64,000 bases of DNA from Paenibacillus thalictri (GTDB taxonomy: Bacteria; Bacillota; Bacilli; Paenibacillales; NBRC-103111). The translations under genes were made by a program, and so were the position numbers. The stretch spans positions 124,001-188,000 of the forward strand of contig NZ_SIRE01000019.1 of the NCBI RefSeq assembly GCF_004307995.1. Reading direction: 5' to 3'. Under the pieces are notes generated by a model. That model was given only the letters and a program-made list of their open reading frames with translations, was not told the origin of the DNA and made no database searches. Shown here one piece after another: positions 43,059 to 52,610 of this stretch. Positions within the stretch are counted from its first letter, which is position 1. The number at the start of each line of letters is the position of its first letter.

Positions 43059-43862
43059 ATGAATTTGGCCCTATTGACGGCTGAGCAAAAGGAGCAATTC
43101 GATACCGACGGTTATTTGATTGTGCGCAAGGTGTTTTCGGAAGATGAACTGGGGGAAATTAAAACAACTTTCGAACAGATCAGCCAGACGACCGTTCCCG
43201 GTTATTTCGAACCGGTACTGGATGAAAGCGCCGATCCGCTCAAGCGTTATCCGCGAATCGTGCATCCGCACAGATTTAATGCCGTAGCGATGAAATACAT
43301 GCTGCATCCGAAGGTGATGCGTATCATGGAGGATTTGTACCAAGAGGAAGCGCTGGCGGCGCAAAGCATGTTTTACTACAAGCCGCCGGGCTCGCGAGGC
43401 CAAGCGCTGCACCAGGACAACTTTTATTTGAAAGTGGAGCCGGGCAACTGTATTGCAGCCTGGACGGCCATTGATCCGGCCGAAGAAGAAAACGGCGGCA
43501 TGCTGATTGTCCCGAGAACGCATCAGTTTGATCTCGTCTGCCCCGATACGGCGGACGAAAAAGAATCGTTTACGACTCACTTGGTGAAACCGCCCAAAGA
43601 CCGCAAGCCGGTTCCCGCCGTGATGGATGCAGGCGACGTGCTTTTGTTCAACGGGAACATGATTCACGGCTCGTACCGCAACAAAACAAAGGACCGCTTT
43701 CGCCGATCGTTTATTTGCCATTATGCCAATGCGTCGGCCACGATGATCGCGAATTTTTACCGTCCTTTATACCGGGCCGACGGCCGTCCCGTGGATCTCG
43801 CGCTCAATCCCCACGGCGGGCCTTGCGGCATCGAATTTACCGCCCCTTACGGAGCGCATTGA
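43059..43862 (+). CDS. Phytanoyl-CoA dioxygenase-family (PhyH) non-heme iron oxygenase
   Basis: 267 residues. The iron-binding facial triad is His and Asp in ALHQDNFY and a distal His in NGNMIHGSYRNKT; Arg in RRSFICHY fits 2-oxoglutarate binding. It starts with LLTAEQKEQFDTDGYLIVRKVF, typical of PhyH proteins. The natural substrate is unknown; related proteins in Paenibacillus sit near sugar genes. The ATG at 43059 follows GGAGGAGAACAAA. Confidence 0.88.
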   Translation: MNLALLTAEQKEQFDTDGYLIVRKVFSEDELGEIKTTFEQISQTTVPGYFEPVLDESADPLKRYPRIVHPHRFNAVAMKYMLHPKVMRIMEDLYQEEALAAQSMFYYKPPGSRGQALHQDNFYLKVEPGNCIAAWTAIDPAEEENGGMLIVPRTHQFDLVCPDTADEKESFTTHLVKPPKDRKPVPAVMDAGDVLLFNGNMIHGSYRNKTKDRFRRSFICHYANASATMIANFYRPLYRADGRPVDLALNPHGGPCGIEFTAPYGAH

Positions 43863-43871
43863 CCTTCTTGG

Positions 43872-43907
43872 AAAAAAGACAGGGGAACCACTCTCACGGT
43901 TCCCCCT
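43872..43907. terminator. Terminator between convergent PhyH and dehydrogenase genes
   Basis: AGGGGAACC pairs with GGTTCCCCT over 8 bases. Six T follow shortly after the stem on the minus strand; the plus side is poorer. Confidence 0.7.
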
Positions 43908-43937
43908 TATCGAACTGTACACGTTATTGGGGCCGGA

Positions 43938-45011
43938 TTAAGGAATCAATATGACCTTGATGGAGCCGTCCCCTCTCTCCATCACTTCGAAAGCTTCCTT
44001 CCATTGCTCGAGCGGGAAACGGTGAGTCACCACCCCGTCTGTCGGCATGCTGCCGTTAGCGATGGCGTCGATTACTGGCGTATAGCAGTATGGACCAAGA
44101 TGGGCCCCATAGATGTCCAGTTCCTTCGAATCGCCGATGATGCTCCAATCCACCGTAACCGGGTCTTTAAACACGCTGAACTCGACGAAGCGCCCGAGCT
44201 TGCGGATCATCTCAAGGCCCTGTTTGACGCTGGCGGGATGTCCGGTCGCTTCGATATAGACGTCGCAGCCATACCCATCCGTCAAGTCCAGCACCGCTTG
44301 AACCGGGTCTGCGGTGCCCGGATTTATCGCAACGTCGGCGCCAAACCGTTTGGCCAGTTCAAGCCGATCTTCCTTCAGATCAAGCACAACCAGCGTTTTG
44401 GGCTTAAGCATATGAATCGCGCCAACCATGCCAAGCCCCAGCGTGCCTGCACCCGCGACCACAACAGTATCATCCGGGCCGATGCTGCCGCGGTCGACGG
44501 CGTGTTTGGAGCAGGCATACGGCTCGATCAATACCGCCTGCTCCAAGGAAAGTTCCCGCGGCACCCGGTAGACAAGAGCATCTTTGGAGAATTTCATGTA
44601 TTGCGCCATAGCTCCGTTAACGTTCGGCCGAAAACCGTAAATATCGTGTTTTTGGCACATCCAATATTTCCCCGTGTTGCAATACCGACAATTCCAGCAA
44701 GGGACGATTTGCTCGGAGATGACTCTGTCCCCTACCCGAAATTCGCCGCTATAATCCGGTCCCAGCTCCACCACTTCGCCGATAAACTCATGGCCCGCGA
44801 CAACCGGCGTTTGAATATACGGCGGATTGCCGTCACCACCCCAAATTTTCGGCGCGCCGTGATATGTTTTGATGTCGCTGGCGCAGATGCCGCAGGCCTC
44901 TACGCGGATGAGCAATTCGCCCGTCCCGACTGCAGGGATCGGCGCTTCCTCCAGCCGGTAGTCCCCCGGACCGTGAACAACAACTGCTTTCATTACGGCT
45001 CCTGAATTCAT
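43938..45011 (-). CDS. Zinc-dependent polyol dehydrogenase, paralogue of the 33-34 kb gene
   Basis: 357 residues with catalytic zinc site ACGICASD/AGHEFIGE, structural zinc site PCWNCRYCNTGKYWMC and coenzyme loop AGAGTLGLGMVG. Long identical stretches are shared with the 33147-34226 protein, for example GRVISEQIVPCW-type and LGRFVEFSVFKDPVTVDWSI. AAGGAG nine bases before the ATG at 45011 supports the start; an ATG 18 bases on also has a GGAG. It is the last gene of the large uptake and breakdown cluster. Confidence 0.88.
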   Translation of the reverse strand: MNSGAVMKAVVVHGPGDYRLEEAPIPAVGTGELLIRVEACGICASDIKTYHGAPKIWGGDGNPPYIQTPVVAGHEFIGEVVELGPDYSGEFRVGDRVISEQIVPCWNCRYCNTGKYWMCQKHDIYGFRPNVNGAMAQYMKFSKDALVYRVPRELSLEQAVLIEPYACSKHAVDRGSIGPDDTVVVAGAGTLGLGMVGAIHMLKPKTLVVLDLKEDRLELAKRFGADVAINPGTADPVQAVLDLTDGYGCDVYIEATGHPASVKQGLEMIRKLGRFVEFSVFKDPVTVDWSIIGDSKELDIYGAHLGPYCYTPVIDAIANGSMPTDGVVTHRFPLEQWKEAFEVMERGDGSIKVILIP

Positions 45012-45036
45012 CAATGTCTTCTCCTTCTTTTTGGAT

Positions 45037-46236
45037 TTATGACAATGCTTCGTTGAGCCGATCATTCGGCCCTACCCATAACCGATGTTCCGCATCCCAC
45101 CTCCAATCGGTCAAATCTTGATAGATCGGCAGAAGCTCCCAGCCGCTATGGATCTTGGCCTGTGTTTCTTCCCAAGAGAGAATGCCGCTGATTCCGTCCT
45201 TTTGCGAGACGTTGCAGGCGCCTGCCCCTACTGCGCTTTTCACCGCTCCCTCTAAAGACAATCCCTTCCATAAGCCGCACAAAAATCCGGCGATCGTACA
45301 ATCACCGGCGCCAGTTGTGCCTGCCACCGCTGTTTTGAAGCAAGGCGACCATAACTCGCGTCCTTGCCAACTCGCCCGGTGTTTCTCGGGGATTAGCGCC
45401 GACAGACATGAAGAGAGCCGCTCTGAAGTGCGCATATATAGGCCTTCCTCGCCAAGCTTGACCATCACAACCTCCGGTCCCATGCTTACCAGCGCGTCGC
45501 CGAGTTCCCGCAGCAGCGGGGGATTCATGCGACTCCTGAAATCCCCGGTTATTGCGGCAGCGGTTTCACGATACTTCTTATGATCCAGCATAAGCAAAAT
45601 TTCTTCAATACTTGGCGCAAAAATAGTGACATACGGCAAGGCGTTCTTCAGTATATAAGACCAATCCGCCTTGGCCGCTTCCGATTCCGGGCCAAACATA
45701 CTCATGTCCAAACTTGTCACAACGCCGTTTCCTTTGACCTTCTTCATCAACGCGACAAGCTCGTCCCCGTTATTTTGGTGCATCCTGCGCAGCAAAGGCG
45801 GATAACCCAAATGAAATACGACTGCTCCGTTTAATTGATCGATGTCAACGTCATCTGCACAAAATGTATCGTTCACCCCGGAATCATGCAGCAATATACG
45901 ATCTTCGCCAGGTATGCTTATGGCAAGCGAATATGAAGTTCTTCCACCAGAGTCGACGATAATTCCGTCCGTAAGCCGGGAATTGACCCGCCGAATGCTC
46001 TCCGTGCATACGGTGCCCAGAAGATCGCCGCCGATCTTGCCGATCAATCTGGTCGGTACGCCCAGACGGTCCAGCGCAAGCCCCGTGTTTAACACGGCGC
46101 CTCCTGTAGAAAATTCGAGCGGGCCCACCTGATGAAGACGACCGGGAATCAGCAGTTGTTGAAACGATTGCCCGCTTGGAAATTCCGGGATGACATCGAT
46201 ACATATATGGCCTGCCACAGCAATTCCGCCATTCAT
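45037..46236 (-). CDS. PfkB-family carbohydrate kinase
   Basis: 399 residues. N-terminal signature GIAVAGHICIDVIP and STGGAVLNTGLALDRLG; the C-terminal catalytic motif is AGTTGAGDCTIAGFLCGLW with the catalytic Asp. ATP-dependent sugar kinase, substrate unknown. The C-terminal 60 residues (ETQAKIHSGWELLPIYQDL) are an extra segment compared with a minimal PfkB. GGGAGG eight bases before the ATG at 46236. In the cluster it would phosphorylate the ketose before aldol cleavage. Confidence 0.88.
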   Translation of the reverse strand: MNGGIAVAGHICIDVIPEFPSGQSFQQLLIPGRLHQVGPLEFSTGGAVLNTGLALDRLGVPTRLIGKIGGDLLGTVCTESIRRVNSRLTDGIIVDSGGRTSYSLAISIPGEDRILLHDSGVNDTFCADDVDIDQLNGAVVFHLGYPPLLRRMHQNNGDELVALMKKVKGNGVVTSLDMSMFGPESEAAKADWSYILKNALPYVTIFAPSIEEILLMLDHKKYRETAAAITGDFRSRMNPPLLRELGDALVSMGPEVVMVKLGEEGLYMRTSERLSSCLSALIPEKHRASWQGRELWSPCFKTAVAGTTGAGDCTIAGFLCGLWKGLSLEGAVKSAVGAGACNVSQKDGISGILSWEETQAKIHSGWELLPIYQDLTDWRWDAEHRLWVGPNDRLNEALS

Positions 46237-46319
46237 CTTCCTCACCTCCCTATAAGCTCAGCCGCAAGGTACGACGCAGCAGCGCACGGCAGCGGCCGGC
46301 TCTGCTGGTTCACCGCCCT

Positions 46320-47096
46320 TTACCACACGGAGTAACCCCCGTCAACGACAAATACGGATCCGGTTACAAATGAAGATGCTTCTGAGGCTAAATAAACCGC
46401 CAGTCCTCCCAGTTCATCGGGATTTCCCGGCCTTTTCATCGGCGTCAATTCCATCCATTGGCGCACCATCTCGCTATTGCCTTCAAAATAAGGCTTCGTT
46501 AACTCCGTTTTCATATAACCGGGCGCAATGGTGTTCACCCGAATATGATGCGGGGCCCACTCGGAAGCCAGGCTTTTTGTCAGCATGATGACTCCCGCTT
46601 TGGACGTGTTATAAGCGCATTGGGCTTGCGGCATGTTGACGATAATTCCGGACATCGAGGAAGTATTGATAATAGTCCCCTTTTTTTGCCGGATCATAAC
46701 CTGGCCTACAGCCTTCGAGACAAGAAACACGCTGTTTAAGTTGACGTTCATCATGTTTAACCAGCTGCTGTAAGGCATTTCCTCCACGGGTATATGGAGC
46801 GCGATGCCGGCATTATTAAACAACGAGTCGATTTGGCCAAACGTATTTATCACCGTTTCGACCATCCGGTTCACCTGATCTTCATCGGTCACATCCACAT
46901 GAACCGGCAAAGTGGTAACGCCCATCGCTTCAATTTCCGCCGCTGTCTTGCGGGCCGCTTCTAAGTTCATATCCGCAATGACAATATGAGAACCCGCTTC
47001 GGCCAATGCGGTGGCCATCGCTTTCCCGAGCCCCATAGCCGCTCCGGTGACAATCGTGACTTTTCCCAGCAAACTGAACTTTTCCAATAAACTCAC
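46320..47096 (-). CDS. Short-chain dehydrogenase/reductase (SDR)
   Basis: 258-residue classical SDR with coenzyme loop TGAAMGLG (residues 18-25), NNAG (91-94), catalytic Ser in INTSSMSG and Tyr-x-x-x-Lys in YNTSKAG. An acidic Asp after strand 2 (VIADMN) points to NAD(H). It likely oxidises or reduces the ring or chain of the imported sugar. GTG start with GGAGGGG. A near-perfect cre site lies 39 bases upstream of its start. Confidence 0.9.
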   Translation of the reverse strand: MSLLEKFSLLGKVTIVTGAAMGLGKAMATALAEAGSHIVIADMNLEAARKTAAEIEAMGVTTLPVHVDVTDEDQVNRMVETVINTFGQIDSLFNNAGIALHIPVEEMPYSSWLNMMNVNLNSVFLVSKAVGQVMIRQKKGTIINTSSMSGIIVNMPQAQCAYNTSKAGVIMLTKSLASEWAPHHIRVNTIAPGYMKTELTKPYFEGNSEMVRQWMELTPMKRPGNPDELGGLAVYLASEASSFVTGSVFVVDGGYSVW

Positions 47097-47134
47097 GTAT
47101 ACCCCTCCATAGTAAAGTTGCCTAACACGATATA

Positions 47135-47148
47135 TGTAAACGTTTTCA
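47135..47148. promoter_or_regulatory. Perfect match to the CcpA cre consensus
   Basis: TGTAAACGTTTTCA, between the Gfo/Idh/MocA and SDR genes. It matches the TGWAANCGNTNWCA pattern at every fixed position. In the middle of an operon it could act as a roadblock or control a promoter for the SDR-kinase-dehydrogenase part. LacI-type sites look similar. Confidence 0.55.
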
Positions 47149-47172
47149 TAAAGTGACCAAGCGCTGCCAACA

Positions 47173-48318
47173 TTAAGAACGTGTACTTATTCTGTTTTGA
47201 ACATCGTCCAAAACCGCTGTAAACAACTCGTGTGAATATGCCGCTTCGTCCGGCGTAGCGCAGTAGAATGGCTGTATCATATCGGCACCGTTGACGAGCT
47301 CGTCGCAAAATGCCGACCACATTTGCAAAATGGAATCGGAAAATCCAAATTCAAAGATATTTCCGGTAATCGCCGTATAAGCGGAATGGTACTCGATATC
47401 TTCCGTCCCCCACACTTGACGCCCCCCTGCCGTGTAGCGCATGATCTTCAGCTGCTTCGGGTTTTGGGTGGAATATTCAATCGAACCTAACATGCCGTTT
47501 ATGCGAATAAACCAAGTGTTGGCATGACCGGGTGCGATTCTTTTCATCGAAAGCACCATAGGAAATGTATGCTGCCCCGAGTCCACTTCGCATAGCAATG
47601 TGGCGTTATCCCATGTCTCGCAAGGAACTGCTTGGCCGGTATGATCGGGGCGTTCTTCGACGAGATTGGAGAGCGAAGCGCTGAGCAATCTGGGCTTCCA
47701 TCCCAAACGCAAGGGCAAATGCAGCGTGTGCAGCCCCAAATCTCCCATACAGCCGTATGCCCCGTTGGTGCTGACTTTCCGTTTCCAATTGATCGGCTTG
47801 AGCGGATTAAGGTCGCTGCTATGCCAGAACCCCGCTTCAACATCAATCACCTTTCCGACCAACCCTTCTTTCACAAAATCGTAAACTTTGAGCGCCCCCG
47901 GGTAAAAAGGCAGTTCCGAGGAACAGCGCACCAGAACGTGCGGATGCTCCACAATCGCCTGCTGAATCGCTTGATTCGCTTGTTTATCGATGCCAAACGG
48001 TTTCTCGCCGAGCAGATGTTTCTCCGCGCGGATAATATCCAAATAATACTGCTCATGCAAATGATGCGGGATTGCACAATATACAGCCTCCACACGCTTG
48101 TTGTCAAGCAGCTCCCGGTAATTGTCGGTGACTTGCTCAATCGAAGCCAGATGGTCCGTAAACCATGTCGTCGCATCCAGATTGACGTCGCACACCGCCG
48201 TAATGACCGGAATGTAATTCACATCCAGCAAATGACACCAGCGCGACACGGCGCTGGCAAATTCGCGCCCCATTAAACCGCAGCCTATGATCCCGAAATG
48301 AACAACCCGTTTTGTCAT
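47173..48318 (-). CDS. Gfo/Idh/MocA-family oxidoreductase
   Basis: 381 residues. The N-terminal Rossmann fold has GIIGCGLMGREFASAV, and the catalytic EKP is in LLGEKPFGIDKQ. The C-terminal beta-sheet domain has the MGDLGLHTLHLPLRLG segment. Family members oxidise or reduce sugars and inositols with NAD(P). GAGG before the ATG. The stop is followed by a 76-base gap holding the cre site. The upstream aldolase gene ends 7 bases before its start. Confidence 0.9.
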   Translation of the reverse strand: MTKRVVHFGIIGCGLMGREFASAVSRWCHLLDVNYIPVITAVCDVNLDATTWFTDHLASIEQVTDNYRELLDNKRVEAVYCAIPHHLHEQYYLDIIRAEKHLLGEKPFGIDKQANQAIQQAIVEHPHVLVRCSSELPFYPGALKVYDFVKEGLVGKVIDVEAGFWHSSDLNPLKPINWKRKVSTNGAYGCMGDLGLHTLHLPLRLGWKPRLLSASLSNLVEERPDHTGQAVPCETWDNATLLCEVDSGQHTFPMVLSMKRIAPGHANTWFIRINGMLGSIEYSTQNPKQLKIMRYTAGGRQVWGTEDIEYHSAYTAITGNIFEFGFSDSILQMWSAFCDELVNGADMIQPFYCATPDEAAYSHELFTAVLDDVQNRISTRS

Positions 48319-48325
48319 AGGAACC

Positions 48326-49168
48326 TCATTCCTTTACCCGATGCAAAATGTTTAAAGCGGTTTGGCAGTCGGCGCCCTCGTGAACAATCGCCATAAATGC
48401 CTCCGTCATTTCCTTCGGTTTCGGGTGCTGCACCACATTTCGGCCGTACACGATACCCGACGCGCCTTGCTTCATCAACCGACAAGTCCGCTCAAATATC
48501 GCTTCCTCGGAAGCCATCCCTCCGCCTCGAGGCAACACGGGAATGCCGGAAGCCGCTTCAATAATACGGTAATATTCGTCAATATCGTCGCACGGATCGG
48601 CCTTGATAATATCCGCGCCGAGTTCCACTGCCTGCCGCACCAAAGGCACAATTTTCTTCAGATCGCCGTCCACCATATACCCGCCGGCAATCTCATTGGC
48701 TTGCATCACAAGCGGTTCGACCATCAGCGGCATTCCGTAACGTTCACATTCCGCTTTCAGCTTCATAATGTTGGCTACGCATTGTGCGTGAAGCTTCGGC
48801 TGGTTCGGCAGCAGCAGCAGATTGACGACAACCGCCGACGCATCCAATTTGACCGCTTGTTCAACGATATGATCGCTGATTTTGCTGAACACGTATTTCG
48901 GCAGCTCCTTATTGTACACGTTGGCGACGTCGGCCCGGATCACCAGCGACGGCTTATGTTTGCCCGGGATATTTTGCAAAAACCGCGCCTGGCCGCAGCT
49001 TAATTGAACCGCATCAGGATTCGCCTCACAGATGATCTGCACCGCTTTCTCGATCGATTCAATACCCGACAAAAAAGAATACTCGTTAAAAAAACCGTGA
49101 TCGATCGCAACATCAAAACATTTTCCATCCACATGAAACAAACGGTTCATTCTTGCTGTGACTGACAT
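48326..49168 (-). CDS. DhnA/LacD-type class I aldolase
   Basis: 280-residue TIM-barrel aldolase of the DeoC/LacD/FbaB group. Key parts are CFDVAIDHGFFNEY near the start, KLDASAVVVNLLL, GADIIKADPCDD with the probable Schiff-base Lys, and PVLPRGGGMASEEAIFE for phosphate binding. Start at 49168 after AGGAGATGTTCAA; the upstream extension lies in the regulator gene. With the PfkB kinase it could complete an aldol-cleavage pathway giving dihydroxyacetone phosphate. The exact substrate is open. Confidence 0.85.
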   Translation of the reverse strand: MSVTARMNRLFHVDGKCFDVAIDHGFFNEYSFLSGIESIEKAVQIICEANPDAVQLSCGQARFLQNIPGKHKPSLVIRADVANVYNKELPKYVFSKISDHIVEQAVKLDASAVVVNLLLLPNQPKLHAQCVANIMKLKAECERYGMPLMVEPLVMQANEIAGGYMVDGDLKKIVPLVRQAVELGADIIKADPCDDIDEYYRIIEAASGIPVLPRGGGMASEEAIFERTCRLMKQGASGIVYGRNVVQHPKPKEMTEAFMAIVHEGADCQTALNILHRVKE

Positions 49169-49194
49169 TTGAACATCTCCTTTTTCTTCGGCGA

Positions 49195-50802
49195 TTATCG
49201 GTAACCTCTGAAGCTGTTTGGGGTCATTCCGGTCCATTTTTTAAAAATTTTATAAAAATAATTTTTCTCGTAACCGATTCGTTCGGAAATGACATCCACA
49301 GATAAAGAAGTATGCTCAAGAAGTTCCTTGGCATGTTCGACCTTCACCTTGGTGACATATTTTGAAAAATTCAGCCCTGTTTCTCTTTTAAACAAGCGGC
49401 TCACATAACTGGAATTTAATTTTAACAGATCGGACACTTCTTCCAATGTCACCAGTTCGTTAATGTGACTGACCAAATAACGCTGGACCATCACGATTTC
49501 ATTGCGCTTTGTCTTATGGGACGTGATGCTCGTGCAATCGTCAATTAAGCTGTCTATGATTGCAGTAACATGCTCCTCTATCTCCGATAAAGAGTAATAA
49601 TGATTCATATCCATGCGAAAATCGTCTTTTTCCAAGTTTCTGGTCAAAGGATACAAACTCCTTATTTTCATGCGCAGCCCGATGGCAACCTTGCTGATCC
49701 ATTCTTTAACCGCACCGCTCGGGAACTTTTTGTCCCGGATAAAACGCATCCTTTGTTTGGTCAACTGTTGGATTAAGGCCAAATCGCCTTTTGAAGCGGC
49801 CTCCTGCAAAGCTTCCATTGTATTGTAATAATAGCTGAACAAATCCTCCTTGGTTTGTTGAGGCATGGACAACTCTGCGACGGATTCCGGCTCCATGTAA
49901 AAATATTGTTCATTCGAACGAAACAACATCTGGATATGATCCGCCAGCCGACTGGTAAACGTACTTTCATTTCCAATAATAAAAGATAACTTAATGGACA
50001 AATACCGCTTCAATTCCCGCTGGATACGGGCAAGTTCGTTGCGGACATAACTCCACAACTCCGACTTCGAAGATCCGCTGTACGGGAAAATGATCAGATT
50101 CCTCATGCAGTCATAACCAAAATAAATACCGGATTCATTGGCTCTTAATATTTCCGAGATCGCGTTTTCAAGCGTGAAATTAAGCAAGTCCTCCGACATA
50201 TGAAATCTCTTCTTGATCTCTTCCCCATAATTCAAGTAACACAAAACGGGGACATACGTCGTATACGTTGCCGTTAATCCGCATTTTTCGGCTTCACGAA
50301 TCCACTCCTCATAATTAAAAATGGGGTCGTGCACGGTGGTGCGGATCCATCTGTTTTTTAATATGGACAAAGGCGTTTTGCCCAGGAAATGCTCCTTATC
50401 CGTTTTTTGCCGAGAGGCGGCGTTCGCATCCAGTATATGCACAAGTTTTTTCAAATGTTGGATCAAAACTTCCGGCACCAAAGCATCCTTTAACATATAT
50501 TCGGTGACGTTCAGTCTGATTGCCTGCTGCGCATATTCAAACTTGTCATGGCATGAAATCAGGATCGAAAGCAACCCCGGATTAAAACTTCGAATAGCGT
50601 CAATTAATTCCAACCCGTTCATCTTGGGCATGCCGATGTCTGTAATGATGATATCCGGCACATCATTTTTGGCAACTTCCAATGCGATCAATCCGTTGTC
50701 GAATGTGCCGGTTAATTGTATTCCTAAATCGGACCATGGGATGCTCTTGGTTAAATAGGCCAGCACGGGGCGATCGTCGTCAACCAAAATCAGCTTATAC
50801 AT
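49195..50802 (-). CDS. YesN-type response regulator controlling the carbohydrate cluster
   Basis: 535 residues. Receiver domain with Asp55 (IIITDIGMPK) and Lys in YMLKD; a long middle region; a C-terminal AraC domain (LEEVSDLLKLNSSYVSRLF and VDVISERIGYEKNYFYKIF). Paired with the YesM kinase 15 bases upstream. It sits between the binding-protein gene and the catabolic genes, so these are its likely targets. Confidence 0.92.
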   Translation of the reverse strand: MYKLILVDDDRPVLAYLTKSIPWSDLGIQLTGTFDNGLIALEVAKNDVPDIIITDIGMPKMNGLELIDAIRSFNPGLLSILISCHDKFEYAQQAIRLNVTEYMLKDALVPEVLIQHLKKLVHILDANAASRQKTDKEHFLGKTPLSILKNRWIRTTVHDPIFNYEEWIREAEKCGLTATYTTYVPVLCYLNYGEEIKKRFHMSEDLLNFTLENAISEILRANESGIYFGYDCMRNLIIFPYSGSSKSELWSYVRNELARIQRELKRYLSIKLSFIIGNESTFTSRLADHIQMLFRSNEQYFYMEPESVAELSMPQQTKEDLFSYYYNTMEALQEAASKGDLALIQQLTKQRMRFIRDKKFPSGAVKEWISKVAIGLRMKIRSLYPLTRNLEKDDFRMDMNHYYSLSEIEEHVTAIIDSLIDDCTSITSHKTKRNEIVMVQRYLVSHINELVTLEEVSDLLKLNSSYVSRLFKRETGLNFSKYVTKVKVEHAKELLEHTSLSVDVISERIGYEKNYFYKIFKKWTGMTPNSFRGYR

Positions 50803-50817
50803 GAAACGGAACCCCTC

Positions 50818-52527
50818 CTAACGTCGCGGAATCCTAAGTCCAATGGTTGTGCCGATTCCGACACGACTATTTATGTCCAAGTGAAACTCCATCCCATAGG
50901 TTAGTCTCATTCGATCGTACACATTTTTCATGCCAATCCCCGTATTGGAGACGATCTTCCGCTCTTGCGTGATATTGTGCAGAAGTTCGCTTACTTTCTC
51001 CTCCGTCATACCTTGGCCTGTATCGCTTATGGCAATCGCTACATATCCGTCTTGCATCCTGCACTTGATTTCAATATTCCCGTTGCACTGCTCAAAACCA
51101 TGGACGATGGCATTTTCCACAATAGGCTGCAAAAAGAATCGCGGCACCTCGCATTCCAGACATTCCTCTGCAACATCAAAGATTAATTCGGCTTTTTCGA
51201 AATTTCTGAAATTAATTAATTTCACATAATGCTTGACCGTATCCAACTCTTCCTGCAGCCGGATAAACTCGTTGTTCCGGTTAATCGTCATTCTTAAGAA
51301 AAAGGATAAGGACATTAGCAAATTTGCCGTTTCCCCATCTTCCTTTAACATGCAGCCCATACGAATCGAATTGAGCGTATTAAATAAAAAATGAGGTTTT
51401 AATTGTGCCTGCAGCAGCTCCAGTTCCGCCAGCCGCTTCTGATCTTGTTCCTTTTTGATATGCTGGATCATTTCCTGAAAACGATCCAGCATAAGATCAA
51501 ACGACCTGCCTAAAATCCCGACCTCATCATGGCCCGTAACCCTTGAGCGTATGCTGATATTTCCGGCATCAATCTTGGCAGCCACCCGCGCCAATTTGAC
51601 AAGCGGATTGGTAAATCTGCTCATTGCGTAAATAATGATAAGAATAAACAGCGAGAACAATAAAAATTGAATCATGCTCATATTTCGGTAGAGCGCTTTG
51701 ATATACCGGGTAAGATTATCGTACGGAACCAAACTGACAACTTTCCATCCGCCAAAGGACAAATTTTTGCTGGTCGCAAAGATTTCATTTTCGTTATATT
51801 CCAGTTGGCTTCCTCTGAATCTGTAGTCTGAACCCGTCAAAATCACATTTTGGGCATCCACAATGACAAATTGCTGGCCATTGGAGTAATTAGTGAATAT
51901 ATTGTTGACCTGCTTCTCCGGCAAACTGATCATCAGATAAGCATATGGATGGCTGTAAGATCCTTTGATCGTTCTGGCAATGGTCAGCGATATCTCATCG
52001 TTGCGGATCGGAAGAGCCCCTACCCATAACGTCTCCAATGCTGACAACTCGTTCAGCCTCGGAAACCACTCCTGCTTCAAATAAAACGCCGGATCAAGCT
52101 GATCGTAGGAATAATTGGTGTAATACTTCCCGTTTGGCAGAAAAAGTGTAATGTACAAGCTATCTGCTTGGACCAGGTCCTCCAAATATTTCGTCATTTT
52201 CTTCTCGTTAAACCAGGACTGCAAATCGTCATTTTCTTGATCTTTCGACCGCGTTGTTTGACTCTCCTCCAAAAGAATGGAGTTAATCTCTTTATTAAAT
52301 TGAATTTTGTTGGACACAGCGATCATGTTATTGATCAGATTCGATAAATATTGATAAACGATGCTGCCGGACATTTCGGAATTTTTGATCGCCTGCTCCT
52401 TAAGCAGGTTTTGTGTTTGATAGCTGAGCAGACTTTGTACGGTAATAGCCGGAATAAGCAAACATAATATAGCTGAAACGATAATCTTTGTCCGCAGCGA
52501 GGTGCCTCTGGATAGTTTGCTTCTCAT
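50818..52527 (-). CDS. YesM-type sensor histidine kinase
   Basis: 569-residue membrane kinase. TM1 near 10-32, extracytoplasmic dCache-like domain, TM2 at about 283-302, HAMP, then the His_kinase phosphoacceptor in LLQAQLKPHFLFNTLNSIRM (His379) and the ATPase domain with QPIVENAIVHGF and DTGQGM. The ATG at 52527 has GGGGTG six bases upstream. It probably senses the sugar carried by the lipoprotein encoded upstream. Confidence 0.92.
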   Translation of the reverse strand: MRSKLSRGTSLRTKIIVSAILCLLIPAITVQSLLSYQTQNLLKEQAIKNSEMSGSIVYQYLSNLINNMIAVSNKIQFNKEINSILLEESQTTRSKDQENDDLQSWFNEKKMTKYLEDLVQADSLYITLFLPNGKYYTNYSYDQLDPAFYLKQEWFPRLNELSALETLWVGALPIRNDEISLTIARTIKGSYSHPYAYLMISLPEKQVNNIFTNYSNGQQFVIVDAQNVILTGSDYRFRGSQLEYNENEIFATSKNLSFGGWKVVSLVPYDNLTRYIKALYRNMSMIQFLLFSLFILIIIYAMSRFTNPLVKLARVAAKIDAGNISIRSRVTGHDEVGILGRSFDLMLDRFQEMIQHIKKEQDQKRLAELELLQAQLKPHFLFNTLNSIRMGCMLKEDGETANLLMSLSFFLRMTINRNNEFIRLQEELDTVKHYVKLINFRNFEKAELIFDVAEECLECEVPRFFLQPIVENAIVHGFEQCNGNIEIKCRMQDGYVAIAISDTGQGMTEEKVSELLHNITQERKIVSNTGIGMKNVYDRMRLTYGMEFHLDINSRVGIGTTIGLRIPRR

Positions 52528-52610
52528 GATCAACACCCCTATAAGCCAAGATCCGTTTCCTTATTCCTGAGCCCGCCCCGATTGCGGTTCGGGTTGGGAT
52601 TAAGCCGCGT

